Shown here: positions 17,685 through 25,369 of the stretch, one piece after another
Layout: each line of letters starts with the position of its first letter
Numbering within the stretch: position 1 is the stretch's first letter
NCBI RefSeq assembly: GCF_014873855.1
Contig: NZ_JADBEL010000028.1
Span: 1 to 43,527, forward strand
DNA from: Sporosarcina limicola
GTDB lineage: Bacteria > Bacillota > Bacilli > Bacillales_A > Planococcaceae
DNA length: 43,527 bases
Reading direction: 5' to 3'
Program-made: the position numbers and the translations under genes
Notes under the pieces: generated by a model
The model's input: the letters and a program-made list of their open reading frames with translations, nothing else
Told to the model about the DNA's origin: nothing
Database searches by the model: none

Positions 17685-18623
17685 TTATTTTGCCTTATCT
17701 TTTCCAATCCAAGCACGGATATTCATTCCTGCATCAAGTATCCCAAGTAACATGGTCACCGGACCTAACAGTATTCCAAAAATCGTTGACATGATAGTCA
17801 CTATCCGTGATAACTTCATTTCATATATAAAGTAATGAATTAACGAAATACCTTGCAGTAAAAACAGGAATCTTAAAATGACAGTCGCATTTATATAAAT
17901 CAGATACAGATCTGTTCCCGGTTCTATTTTAACCAGGAGCATTATAAGTAAAATTAGCCCATAAATAATGACGATGAAAATAGGTAACTTCATTCCCCTA
18001 AATGGAGGGAATTGTGGAATCTTAATACCGAGACGCTGTACGATTGACAGGTTCATTGTCAGGATGACGAAGGCCAGTAAGAATACTCCGATGATGAAAG
18101 TCGATGGGAGAGAATGTTCATAATTCATCAACATCACTTCCGCAGTTTCATCATACTTGGCAGGCAGTCGGCCGTACGTCTCCATCATCAGTCTCATTGC
18201 TTCCTGCATTTCCCGTATTCCCTTGAGCAATATATCCAGGACATTGAATTTAAACAATAGTACTGCAACTACATACATGCCCAGCGTTGTAATAAGCAGC
18301 GTGAGACCTGATGTCATGTATGTATATAATTTCGTTTTACCTGTCTGTATCGTGTCACCAATGACGAACCCCATCAATCCAGCGATAAGAGCAATCGGCA
18401 AAAGTAATTTTCCGCCGACAAGAAGTGATACTCCTATACCCGTCGTCATGATGAGGAATGATGAGGCGCGATCATGTTGTAATCTGTAAAGAATGATTGG
18501 CAATGGAATGAATAACACCGTTACTAAGCCAACCAGTGGTACATATAACGATACCGCAATGATGATTGCAAATAGAGCAATCATCATTGCTCCATATGTG
18601 ATTTTCCTTGTGTTGTCTTGCAT
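17685..18623 (-). CDS. DUF2232 multi-pass membrane protein (YybS)
   Basis: This 312-residue integral membrane protein has about eight hydrophobic segments (for example IIIAVSLYVPLVGLVTVLF, and PIFIVIIYGLILLIMLLV near residue 225). It belongs to the DUF2232/YybS family, which always lies upstream of gdpP in Bacillales. The fold resembles ECF-transporter substrate-binding (S) components; no ligand is established. The frame reaches 18668, but ATG 18621-18623 has CCGGAGGAAT at good spacing and gives the family start MQDNTRK. It ends 12 bases before gdpP, so it is probably co-transcribed. Confidence 0.88.
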   Translation of the reverse strand: MQDNTRKITYGAMMIALFAIIIAVSLYVPLVGLVTVLFIPLPIILYRLQHDRASSFLIMTTGIGVSLLVGGKLLLPIALIAGLMGFVIGDTIQTGKTKLYTYMTSGLTLLITTLGMYVVAVLLFKFNVLDILLKGIREMQEAMRLMMETYGRLPAKYDETAEVMLMNYEHSLPSTFIIGVFLLAFVILTMNLSIVQRLGIKIPQFPPFRGMKLPIFIVIIYGLILLIMLLVKIEPGTDLYLIYINATVILRFLFLLQGISLIHYFIYEMKLSRIVTIMSTIFGILLGPVTMLLGILDAGMNIRAWIGKDKAK

Positions 18624-18766
18624 AATATAGATTCCTCCGGTCTTTCGTTGGACGACTTTTTTTATCACTTAGTTAGCTTCTAATTTCTATCGATCGATAG
18701 TTCTCTTGATTGTATCATGATTATTGTTTTTAAACCAAAAAGGAACGTATGTACTTTATTTATCCG

Positions 18767-18815
18767 AATAAAAAGACCGCCTTCGTACCGGTTGTGCCGG
18801 TTTGATAAGACGGTC
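18767..18815 (-). terminator. Intrinsic terminator after rpsR
   Basis: The outer arms (GACCGCCTT at 18775-18783, AAGACGGTC at 18807-18815) enclose a second hairpin ACCGG-TTGTG-CCGGT (18788-18802). TTTTTATT follows on the minus strand. The odd pair in the outer stem is G-U only in the rpsR sense RNA. Confidence 0.85.
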
Positions 18816-18827
18816 CATATTAATAAT

Positions 18828-19064
18828 TTATCTCTCTTCCGAACTGAATGGAAGAAGAGCCATGATACGTGAACGCTTGATTGCAAGTGTCAGTTTGCGC
18901 TGATACTTCGCGCTTGTTCCAGTTACACGACGAGGCAAGATTTTTCCACGCTCAGAAACGAATTTCTTAAGCAGGTCAGTATCTTTATAGTCGATGTTTA
19001 TGATGTTGTTTGATGTGAAATAGCAGACTTTACGGCGTCTTTTACCTCCACGACGTGGTGCCAT
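18828..19064 (-). CDS. rpsR: Small ribosomal subunit protein bS18
   Basis: This 78-residue protein begins [19 protein letters not shown] and contains [26 protein letters not shown], the bS18 signature. It forms a heterodimer with bS6 on the 30S platform. It retains one Cys (in KVCYF); I see no further Cys pairs, so this is not the four-Cys zinc form. AAGGAGGGAA precedes the ATG, 42 bases after ssb. It is the last gene of the rpsF-ssb-rpsR operon. Confidence 0.98.
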   Translation of the reverse strand: MAPRRGGKRRRKVCYFTSNNIINIDYKDTDLLKKFVSERGKILPRRVTGTSAKYQRKLTLAIKRSRIMALLPFSSEER

Positions 19065-19106
19065 ATCGCATTCCCTCCTTACTAGTTCGTTACAGACATC
19101 GGAATC

Positions 19107-19643
19107 TTAAAACGGCAGGTCATCATCTGATACTTCTATCGGACCGCTTCCTGTCGAAAATGGATCGTCGTCAGTACGTGTATAATTTTGTTGAGATGGT
19201 TGTTGATATTGCTGAGTTGGCTGTTGATATTGCTGATTCGGTTGCTGATAGCCAGATTGCTCGTTTTGCTGAGCACCATAGGATGGCGCTCCCTGAGCAG
19301 ATCCAGACCTGTCAGCATTTGCATTCCGCGGTTCAAGAAACTGAGTGCTATCTGCTACAACTTCCGTTGTATAGACGCGTTTCCCATCTTGTCCTTCGAA
19401 GCTACCCGTCTGAATACGGCCATCTACTCCGGCAAGACTTCCTTTTCTTAAAAAGTTCGCGATATTCTCAGCTTGTTTTCTCCAAGCTACACAACTGATG
19501 AAATCAGCTTCTTTTTCACCTTGGGCATTTTGAAAAGCTCTGTTCACTGCTAGCGTAAAACGCGTGACAGCAATTCCAGTTTGTGTATACTTAAGCTCTG
19601 GATCTTTTGTTAGTCTTCCTACTAAAACAACTCGGTTAATCAT
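19107..19643 (-). CDS. ssb: Single-stranded DNA-binding protein SSB (SsbA)
   Basis: This 178-residue protein has an N-terminal OB fold (about 1-105; [17 protein letters not shown]...), a Gln/Pro/Tyr-rich low-complexity linker with repeated YQQP units (about 125-160), and the acidic interaction tip ending DDDLPF. The tip recruits PriA, RecQ, RecO and other partners. ATG 19641-19643 has GGGAGG nine bases upstream; an in-frame TTG three codons earlier abuts that site and is unlikely. It lies between rpsF and rpsR, as in all Bacillales. Confidence 0.97.
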   Translation of the reverse strand: MINRVVLVGRLTKDPELKYTQTGIAVTRFTLAVNRAFQNAQGEKEADFISCVAWRKQAENIANFLRKGSLAGVDGRIQTGSFEGQDGKRVYTTEVVADSTQFLEPRNANADRSGSAQGAPSYGAQQNEQSGYQQPNQQYQQPTQQYQQPSQQNYTRTDDDPFSTGSGPIEVSDDDLPF

Positions 19644-19700
19644 CAAATTCAACCTCCCTCATCATTTTGTAAGTTTCAGCTGGTAACGGTTCTATATGAA

Positions 19701-19988
19701 TTAGTTTTCAATGCGAACAGTCATATGACGAAGGATATCTTCGTTGATGTTTGCAAGACGTGTAAATTCATCGATTGCTTCAGAGCCAGCGTTTACCTTT
19801 ACAAGCTGGTAAAAACCTTCACGCAAGTCGTCAATTTCGTAGGCAAGACGGCGTTTGCCCCACTCTTTCGACTCGATGATTTCCGCACCATTAGAAATAA
19901 GTGCTCCATCAAAGCGTTCAATTAACGCTTTTTTCGCTTCATCTTCTACCGTTGGACGGATGATATACATGATTTCGTACTTTCTCAT
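19701..19988 (-). CDS. rpsF: Small ribosomal subunit protein bS6
   Basis: This 95-residue protein has the bS6 ferredoxin-like fold sequence ([22 protein letters not shown] ... [20 protein letters not shown] ... [11 protein letters not shown]). It pairs with bS18 on the 30S platform. It is the first gene of the rpsF-ssb-rpsR operon, with an ideal AAGGAGGTGA ribosome-binding site. The leader upstream is structured and contains a stretch complementary to that site, consistent with autoregulation by the S6:S18 complex known for this operon. Confidence 0.98.
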   Translation of the reverse strand: MRKYEIMYIIRPTVEDEAKKALIERFDGALISNGAEIIESKEWGKRRLAYEIDDLREGFYQLVKVNAGSEAIDEFTRLANINEDILRHMTVRIEN

Positions 19989-19997
19989 CTTCAGTCA

Positions 19998-20056
19998 CCT
20001 CCTTATGGACTTAGGCCCTGCTGATTTCAGCGGGCAAGGAGCAAGTAATTTATTAC
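19998..20056 (-). ncRNA. Structured rpsF leader, candidate S6:S18-responsive element
   Basis: In the minus-strand RNA GCCC-GCUG / CAGC-A-GGGC forms a stable hairpin with an AAAU loop and one bulged A (20015-20035). ACTT and AAGT flank it and can extend the stem. Just 5' is CUCCUU (genomic 20036-20041), perfectly complementary to the AAGGAG of the rpsF ribosome-binding site (19998-20003). Bacterial rpsF leaders bind the S6:S18 complex through a mimic of 16S helix 22; I cannot confirm the covariance match here. Confidence 0.5.
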
Positions 20057-20068
20057 TCACATTAGTTT

Positions 20069-20097
20069 ATACTAACATAACGGAACTAACCTTTCAA
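20069..20097 (-). promoter_or_regulatory. Candidate promoter of rpsF-ssb-rpsR
   Basis: TTGAAA (20092-20097) and TAGTAT (20069-20074) on the minus strand are separated by 17 bases. The match is 5/6 and 4/6. Transcription would start upstream of the structured leader. Confidence 0.5.
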
Positions 20098-20134
20098 CCA
20101 TTTTCTTGTATACTTACTTAAAGAGGTGGTTTTA

Positions 20135-20692
20135 TTGAATGAAATTCATGAACCTGACAAAGTAATTGCAATTGATTTACCGCGAGTTTCTAAACAGAGT
20201 CTACTTATTTCTTTGGCAGCATTATTTATTCTTTTCGCTTTAAATGCTGGCATTAAACGTAGCTTGTCGTTCAACATTACATTTTGGAATCTTTTTTTGT
20301 TTGTTGCCGGATATATTATCCTTATCGTTCTTCATGAACTATTCCATTTGCTTGGTTTTCGTCTATTTGGAAGGGTGCCCTGGAAAAAGATGATTGTCGG
20401 GGTAAATTTAAAACTGGGTATTGCCTATGCCACTACTGACCAATTAATGACGAACAAGGCTATCCGAAAGGCACTGTTACTCCCCTTTTGGATGACCGGT
20501 GTCGTACCTGCAGTTGTCGGTATATATTTTGGTCATGGTGTGCTTATCAGTTTATCCGCCCTATTGATTGGCGGTGCTGCTGGTGACTTTGCAATGTATA
20601 AGCAGCTATTTAAACTACCGGATGATTGGCTTGTGAGAGATGATCCTAAATTGCCGCGACTATATGTTTATTCACCGAATCGGATAATCTAA
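20135..20692 (+). CDS. DUF3267 putative membrane metalloprotease
   Basis: This 185-residue protein belongs to the DUF3267 family. It has four hydrophobic segments (about 20-37, 48-68, 110-130 and 135-155). The second runs into LHELFHLLGF, whose HExxH is the zinc-protease signature. This topology resembles intramembrane site-2-type proteases, but the catalytic third ligand is not obvious and no substrate is known. I prefer TTG 20135-20137 as start (AGAGGTGG five bases upstream); GTG 20126 inside that site is the alternative. The gene is divergent from rpsF and head-on to the replication fork, which is unusual here. A shared terminator follows. Confidence 0.75.
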   Translation: MNEIHEPDKVIAIDLPRVSKQSLLISLAALFILFALNAGIKRSLSFNITFWNLFLFVAGYIILIVLHELFHLLGFRLFGRVPWKKMIVGVNLKLGIAYATTDQLMTNKAIRKALLLPFWMTGVVPAVVGIYFGHGVLISLSALLIGGAAGDFAMYKQLFKLPDDWLVRDDPKLPRLYVYSPNRII

Positions 20693-20705
20693 TCTGCCAA
20701 TAATA

Positions 20706-20756
20706 GAAAAAAGTCGAACCATGATCCTTAGAAATCCTGGTTCGGCTTAATTTTTC
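20706..20756. terminator. Bidirectional terminator between DUF3267 gene and ychF
   Basis: The arms 20711-20725 and 20734-20748 (cores TCGAACCA / TGGTTCGG) form a long stem with one mismatch. TTTTTC follows on the plus strand and TTTTTT on the minus strand. It can end both converging transcripts. Confidence 0.82.
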
Positions 20757-20758
20757 TA

Positions 20759-21859
20759 TTAGACATTAAAACGGAATAGCATGACATCGCCGTCTTTAAC
20801 GACATATTCTTTTCCTTCGAGACGGACTTTACCCGCCTCTTTTGCCGCAACCATAGAACCCGCTTCGACAAGTGCTTCGTATGCAACTGTTTCGGCACGG
20901 ATGAACCCTCGTTCAAAATCGGTATGAATAATACCAGCACATTGTGGTGCTTTCATCCCTTTACGAAACGTCCAAGCACGGACTTCCTGTACCCCCGCTG
21001 TAAAGTATGTTGCAAATCCAAGTAATTGATATGCAGCTTTAATGAGTTGGTCAAGGCCTGATTCTTCTATGCCCAGTTCCTCAAGGAACATTTCCTTTTC
21101 CTCATCTTCAAGTTCAGCCATCTCTTCCTCGATTTTTGCACAAACTACGATTACCTGTGCATTGTCATTTTCTGCGAATTTACGAACTGTTTTGACATAT
21201 TCATTATTATCCGCGTTCCCTATTTCATCTTCAGCAACATTGGCGACATATAACATCGGTTTAATTGTTAAAAGGTGCATCCCTTTGACAAGGTTGTATT
21301 CCTCGTCCGTGAACTCGACTGAGCGAGCCGGTTTCTCGTCCTCAAATGCTTCCCTCAATTTAATTAATACAGGTTCTTCTGCCATCGCTTCTTTTTCTTT
21401 CTGCTTCGCCATTTTCGAAACACGCATCAACCGTTTTTCAACACTTTCCATGTCCGCAAGAATTAACTCAAGATTAATAATTTCAATATCATCAATCGGA
21501 TCCACTTTCCCAGATACATGTGTAATATTTTCGTCAACAAAACAGCGGACAACTTGGCAGATTGCATCCACATCACGTATATGAGAAAGGAATTTATTTC
21601 CTAGACCCTCCCCTTTACTCGCTCCTTCAACGATTCCCGCAATATCCGTAAATTCGAATGCAGTGGGTACTGTTTTCTTCGGTGTAACGAGTTCTGTTAG
21701 TTTTTGAAGTCGTTCATCAGGTACCTCAACAATTCCTACGTTTGGATCTATTGTACAAAACGGATAGTTTGCCGCCTCTACTCCGGCCTTGGTAATTGCA
21801 TTAAATAGTGTCGATTTCCCTACATTCGGAAGACCTACGATGCCAGCTGTTAACGCCAT
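20759..21859 (-). CDS. ychF: Redox-regulated ATPase YchF (Obg family)
   Basis: This 366-residue protein has a G domain with P-loop GLPNVGKSTLFNAIT and DIAGIVEGASKGEGLG, an inserted coiled coil (about 130-200) and a C-terminal TGS domain (about 280-365). YchF prefers ATP over GTP because its NKxD motif is altered, associates with ribosomes and restrains the oxidative-stress response. ATG 21857-21859 gives the family start MALTAGIVGLPNVGKST and the family length; an upstream in-frame GTG at 21868 sits on the GAAAGG ribosome-binding site. In B. subtilis it also lies between yyaE and rpsF. Confidence 0.95.
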   Translation of the reverse strand: MALTAGIVGLPNVGKSTLFNAITKAGVEAANYPFCTIDPNVGIVEVPDERLQKLTELVTPKKTVPTAFEFTDIAGIVEGASKGEGLGNKFLSHIRDVDAICQVVRCFVDENITHVSGKVDPIDDIEIINLELILADMESVEKRLMRVSKMAKQKEKEAMAEEPVLIKLREAFEDEKPARSVEFTDEEYNLVKGMHLLTIKPMLYVANVAEDEIGNADNNEYVKTVRKFAENDNAQVIVVCAKIEEEMAELEDEEKEMFLEELGIEESGLDQLIKAAYQLLGFATYFTAGVQEVRAWTFRKGMKAPQCAGIIHTDFERGFIRAETVAYEALVEAGSMVAAKEAGKVRLEGKEYVVKDGDVMLFRFNV

Positions 21860-21981
21860 TCGTTCCACAACCTTTCATTTATATTAATTATTCGTTTATC
21901 TCCTACACAACTCTATCATTATAAGGACAACAGCCCTAGATGTCCATTCGCATTCTAAGGATAGCACAGAGTTTCGAATGT

Positions 21982-22179
21982 TCAAGATTCAGACTTAACA
22001 AGCACTTTTTTCATCTTCTTAGAGAATTCGTTGCGCGGAATCATGACGCTATGCCCACACCCTTCACATTTGACACGGATGTCCGCGCCCATCCGGATGA
22101 CTTTCCACGCATTCGTTCCACATGGATGTTGCTTTTTCATTTCCACAATATCATTCAAATTGAATTCTTTTACTTCCAT
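21982..22179 (-). CDS. DUF951 small zinc-ribbon-like protein (YyzM type)
   Basis: This 65-residue protein matches DUF951: an N-terminal FNLNDIVEMKKQHPCGTNAWKVIRMGADIRVKCEGCGHSVMI core, then a basic tail. The single Cys in HPCG and the CxxC pair in CEGC may bind zinc. Function is unknown; the fold suggests a small nucleic-acid-binding protein. It lies 33 bases after the MscS gene and upstream of ychF, the conserved Bacillales order. The AAAGGG site is somewhat far (13 bases) from the ATG. Confidence 0.88.
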   Translation of the reverse strand: MEVKEFNLNDIVEMKKQHPCGTNAWKVIRMGADIRVKCEGCGHSVMIPRNEFSKKMKKVLVKSES

Positions 22180-22212
22180 TCTTCATTCACAACCCTTTCC
22201 TTTATATATGGT

Positions 22213-23091
22213 CTATACATCGGTAAGTGATTTCGTCACTAGATTCGGATACGGGATAGTGATGCCTTCCTTCTCTAGATAATCTTTCAATCCGATGCCA
22301 ATCAATCTTGCGCAATCATAATGCCGCATCGGTTTCGTTTCCGCAATGATGCGGACAATCATTTCCGTTTCCGTAAAATCATGCGCTCCAATGAGTTTCG
22401 GCTTGTTAATAAAATCTGCTTTATCCTGCGAAACAATGGTGAGATAATATTCAATCAGTTTTTCCGTTCGATTCACCTCGACGTCAAATGGGATTGACAC
22501 ATCAACGATTGCTAGCGAATTTTCCAGAGAGTAATTCACCACTTGAATAATGGAGCCATTTGGCAATATATATATTTCACCTGTGAAGCTTTTGATTTTC
22601 GTTGTCCGCAACCCGATTTCTTCCACATATCCTTCAGCTATCCCAATCTTTACATAGTCCCCAACAGAAAATTGATCTTCAAAGAGGATGAAAAAACCTG
22701 TGATCACATCTTTCACTAAGCTTTGCGCTCCAAATCCGACAGCAAGTCCAAGCACTCCTGCCCCAGCTAATAGTCCTTTTACATCTATATCAAATTCCGT
22801 CAATACAGCAAGAATTGCAGAAAAATAAACTACATATGATATCGTGTTTTCCAATAGCTTCAGCAACGTATTCTCACGCCGCTCCGATTTACGAATCGGC
22901 CCCTTCAACTTCAATCTGAAAAGGCGGCGAATGATTACCTTACCGATTTTCACGGCAAGTACAGCAAATATAAGTATTAACACGATTCTTAGTGAGGTCG
23001 TACCCAGGTCAATCCAAAACTTTTGACTGAACAAAACCTTCTCCAATTTTTCTGCCTCTTCGGTTACATTCACCTTAGTAGTTAGATTCAC
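22213..23091 (-). CDS. MscS-family small-conductance mechanosensitive channel
   Basis: This 292-residue protein has an N-terminal amphipathic stretch, three membrane helices (about 28-48, 70-90 and 95-125) and the MscS pore-lining sequence GAGVLGLAVGFGAQSLVKDVITGFFILFEDQFSVGDYVKI, followed by the beta domain and cytoplasmic vestibule. Such channels open under membrane tension to release solutes on osmotic downshock. The start is GTG 23089-23091 with GGAAGGGGGAG upstream. It resembles YkuT-type members. It is first in an apparent MscS-DUF951-ychF unit. Confidence 0.92.
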   Translation of the reverse strand: MNLTTKVNVTEEAEKLEKVLFSQKFWIDLGTTSLRIVLILIFAVLAVKIGKVIIRRLFRLKLKGPIRKSERRENTLLKLLENTISYVVYFSAILAVLTEFDIDVKGLLAGAGVLGLAVGFGAQSLVKDVITGFFILFEDQFSVGDYVKIGIAEGYVEEIGLRTTKIKSFTGEIYILPNGSIIQVVNYSLENSLAIVDVSIPFDVEVNRTEKLIEYYLTIVSQDKADFINKPKLIGAHDFTETEMIVRIIAETKPMRHYDCARLIGIGLKDYLEKEGITIPYPNLVTKSLTDV

Positions 23092-23157
23092 AATTCTCCC
23101 CCTTCCGTATAATTGGCCTTCAATAAGCGTAGACTCGATTAGATCGTTTATTCAACC

Positions 23158-23177
23158 TACTGGATCTTATTCCAGTA
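23158..23177. repeat. Seven-base inverted repeat upstream of yyaC
   Basis: TACTGGA (23158-23164) and TCCAGTA (23171-23177) are perfect complements around a six-base spacer. The repeat lies between the divergent MscS and yyaC starts. It could be an operator; there is no U-tract, so it is not a normal terminator. Confidence 0.4.
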
Positions 23178-23209
23178 ACCCAGACTACTAACAGAAATGG
23201 GGTCATTTC

Positions 23210-23767
23210 ATGCGAGCCACTCTTCCTTCAACATACGATTACCGAATCCACTACCAGGATATAGGAGCTGTTTGGAAATTAAGCACATTTTTTCTCCAAC
23301 ACATTCCTTTTGATACAGAAGAACTTATTTTTTTCTGCATCGGAACCGACCGCTCCACCGGTGATGCACTCGGTCCATTGACGGGTTCCCATCTTTCCGA
23401 ATCTAGACTATTTCCCTTTCCAATAGTTGGGACACTAGAAAGACCATTGCACGCACTCAATCTGCAACAAAAGATTGATGAGACACGTCTGTCTAATCCC
23501 TCTGCCTTCATCGTCGCAATCGATGCTTGCCTTGGACAAGGCAGCTCAATCGGTCACGTACTCTTCCACAACGGTCCTATTCAGCCGGGTAAAGCTGTCG
23601 GGAAAGAACTACCGCCTATCGGAGATGTAGCTATTAAAGGTGTCGTCAACATTGCAGGTTTTATGGAACATGCTGTCCTGCAAAGCACACGTTTACACCT
23701 TCCGTTTGAAATGAGTCGGGTAGTTGCCCGTGCGCTGCAACTCGCCTACGGTCGCCATCATTCATAG
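23210..23767 (+). CDS. yyaC: YyaC sporulation protein, GPR-protease-like fold
   Basis: This 185-residue protein belongs to the YyaC family, related in fold to the germination protease GPR and hydrogenase maturation proteases. The motif FFCIGTDRSTGDALGP and the later VAIDACLGQ carry the conserved acidic residues. It is restricted to spore formers, but its substrate is unknown. It reads toward oriC, divergent from the MscS gene. The ribosome-binding site is weak (GGGGTC). Its TAG (23765-23767) directly abuts the oppositely oriented TGA of the DUF554 gene, so the tails overlap with no terminator between them. Confidence 0.88.
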   Translation: MRATLPSTYDYRIHYQDIGAVWKLSTFFLQHIPFDTEELIFFCIGTDRSTGDALGPLTGSHLSESRLFPFPIVGTLERPLHALNLQQKIDETRLSNPSAFIVAIDACLGQGSSIGHVLFHNGPIQPGKAVGKELPPIGDVAIKGVVNIAGFMEHAVLQSTRLHLPFEMSRVVARALQLAYGRHHS

Positions 23768-24484
23768 AATATGAACGATGCCGACCACAATTCCGACGAC
23801 AAAAATAGCCGGAATAAAATTAGCAACCCTTATTTTCGTCAACCCAATCAGATTCAAACCAATAGCCAGTATCATTAAGCCACCAGTCGCTGTCATTTCA
23901 GAGATGAAGTAACTAAGCAATTCATCCGGAATGAAACGACTGATTTGGGTCGACAATAATGTAATTATTCCTTGATAAAGAAAGACAGGTATAGCAGCGA
24001 AAGCGACTCCGATTCCAAGTGTTGAACTCAAAATGATAGATGTGAAACCATCAATAATCCCTTTCATGACTAAGACATCATGATCATTTCGCAATCCACT
24101 GTCAGTTGCACCGATAATCGCCATTGAGCCCACGGCAAAAATAAGCGTTGCCGTAACAAAACCTTGTGCTATACCTGGACCTTTTTTGCTTGTCGGCAGT
24201 TTTCTTTCTATCCAGTGTCCAAATTGGTTCACTTTTTTGTCAATATCCATCCATTCACCCAGAACCGCCCCAATGACGATACTAACAATGACGATTAAAA
24301 TCTGAGAACTCTCAAACGTCATTTGTATACCGATGACCGTAACAGCGAGCCCAATACCATACATGACGGTTTCTTTCACCCGTTCGGGGATATTATGTAA
24401 AAACCGACCTACAAATGCACCTACAATTATTAACAAAACGTTCACTATCGTTCCAAATAAAACCAAATCATCACTTCCGACCAT
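23762..24484 (-). CDS. DUF554 membrane protein (YdfK/YqgA-like)
   Basis: This 240-residue protein has about seven hydrophobic segments (for example FGTIVNVLLIIVGAFVGRFL, and ILIVIVSIVIGAVLGEW near residue 60) and matches DUF554. The GTxxN near the start and the MKGIIDGFTSIILSSTLGIGVAFAA segment are typical. It is probably a transporter, but no substrate is known. It lies directly downstream of parB. Its likely ribosome-binding site (AATAGGTAT) lies inside the parB terminator hairpin, so it may be poorly translated from parB read-through RNA. Confidence 0.85.
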   Translation of the reverse strand: MVGSDDLVLFGTIVNVLLIIVGAFVGRFLHNIPERVKETVMYGIGLAVTVIGIQMTFESSQILIVIVSIVIGAVLGEWMDIDKKVNQFGHWIERKLPTSKKGPGIAQGFVTATLIFAVGSMAIIGATDSGLRNDHDVLVMKGIIDGFTSIILSSTLGIGVAFAAIPVFLYQGIITLLSTQISRFIPDELLSYFISEMTATGGLMILAIGLNLIGLTKIRVANFIPAIFVVGIVVGIVHIL

Positions 24485-24485
24485 T

Positions 24486-24525
24486 AAAAATAATACCTAT
24501 TTTGCACACTCCGCAAAATAGGTAT
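24486..24525 (-). terminator. parB terminator overlapping the DUF554 ribosome-binding site
   Basis: ATACCTATTTTGC (24493-24505) pairs perfectly with GCAAAATAGGTAT (24513-24525). A U-rich TATTTTTAATG follows on the minus strand. The descending arm contains AATAGGTAT, eight bases or so before the DUF554 ATG, so the stem masks its start. Confidence 0.8.
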
Positions 24526-24529
24526 GTAC

Positions 24530-25369
24530 TTATTCATTCAACAACTCAAGAATTCTTTCTAGATCATCTTCAGAAAAGAAATCGATTTCGATTTTCCCTT
24601 TATTCTTTGTCTTCTTAATTGTTACACTTGTACCGAAGTAGTCGCGTAGCTTCGACTCATGTTCTGCTAAAAATAGTTCTTGCTTCTTTTCAGGTTTTGT
24701 TTCACGTGGAACATCTTCATTCATTCTTTGGATAAGTCTTTCAAGTTGGCGAACGTTAAATCCTTCCTTTAATACACGCTCCGCTACAAGGGGGATTTGT
24801 TCTTTCTTACGAAGACTCAATAATGTTCTGCCATGTCCCATTGAAAGTTTTCCCTTAGAAATATAATTCCTTATCTTTTCAGGTAATGAAAGTAAACGAA
24901 CATGATTTGCAATATGTGGTCTGCTTTTACCTAGTCTGAATGCTAGCTGTTCTTGAGTAAGTCCTAAGTTTTCCATAAGATTATGATAAGCTTCTGCTTC
25001 CTCAATCGGTGTCAAGTCTTCCCTTTGTAAGTTTTCAAGAATTGCAAGTTCCATCGATTCTTCATCCGTAAATACACGTACTACTGCCGGAACTTCCTGC
25101 AACCCAGCCATTTTAGCGGCGCGAAAACGTCTTTCACCTACTACTATTTCATATGTCATTCCTATTTTTCGCAATATTATTGGTTGAAGTATTCCGTGTT
25201 CTTTAATCGAAGCACTTAATTCTTCAATTGCATTTTCATCAAATGTTTTTCTGGGCTGGTACGCATTTGCTTTAATACTCTTCACATGAATATGTTCGAC
25301 AGTCTCTGCTTTTGACAGTGACTCTCCGGGAAATAAAGCATTCAATCCTTTTCCAAGGCCTTTAGCCAT
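24530..25369 (-). CDS. parB: Chromosome-partitioning protein ParB (Spo0J)
   Basis: This 279-residue CTP-dependent DNA clamp binds parS and spreads on DNA to load SMC and organise origins. It has an N-terminal ParA-activating peptide (MAKGLGKGLNALFPG), the CTPase/ParB domain with GERRFRAAKMAG (about 75-90), a helix-turn-helix (LTQEQLAFRLGKSRPHIANHVRLL, about 135-160) and a C-terminal dimer domain. It overlaps the end of parA by 8 bases. A perfect parS lies inside its own coding sequence, as in B. subtilis spo0J. The ParA/ParB balance also gates sporulation and DnaA activity. Confidence 0.97.
   Translation of the reverse strand: MAKGLGKGLNALFPGESLSKAETVEHIHVKSIKANAYQPRKTFDENAIEELSASIKEHGILQPIILRKIGMTYEIVVGERRFRAAKMAGLQEVPAVVRVFTDEESMELAILENLQREDLTPIEEAEAYHNLMENLGLTQEQLAFRLGKSRPHIANHVRLLSLPEKIRNYISKGKLSMGHGRTLLSLRKKEQIPLVAERVLKEGFNVRQLERLIQRMNEDVPRETKPEKKQELFLAEHESKLRDYFGTSVTIKKTKNKGKIEIDFFSEDDLERILELLNE
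24698..24713. promoter_or_regulatory. parS site within parB
   Basis: TGTTTCACGTGGAACA is the exact complement of the consensus parS TGTTCCACGTGAAACA (16/16). It lies in the coding sequence for parB residues about 219-224, the same arrangement as in B. subtilis. Confidence 0.97.

Noticed and set aside
19200..19260. Short tandem repeat (TTGCTGATT-like units)
   Set aside because: It is the coding sequence of the Gln/Pro/Tyr repeats in the SSB linker, not a separate repeat element.
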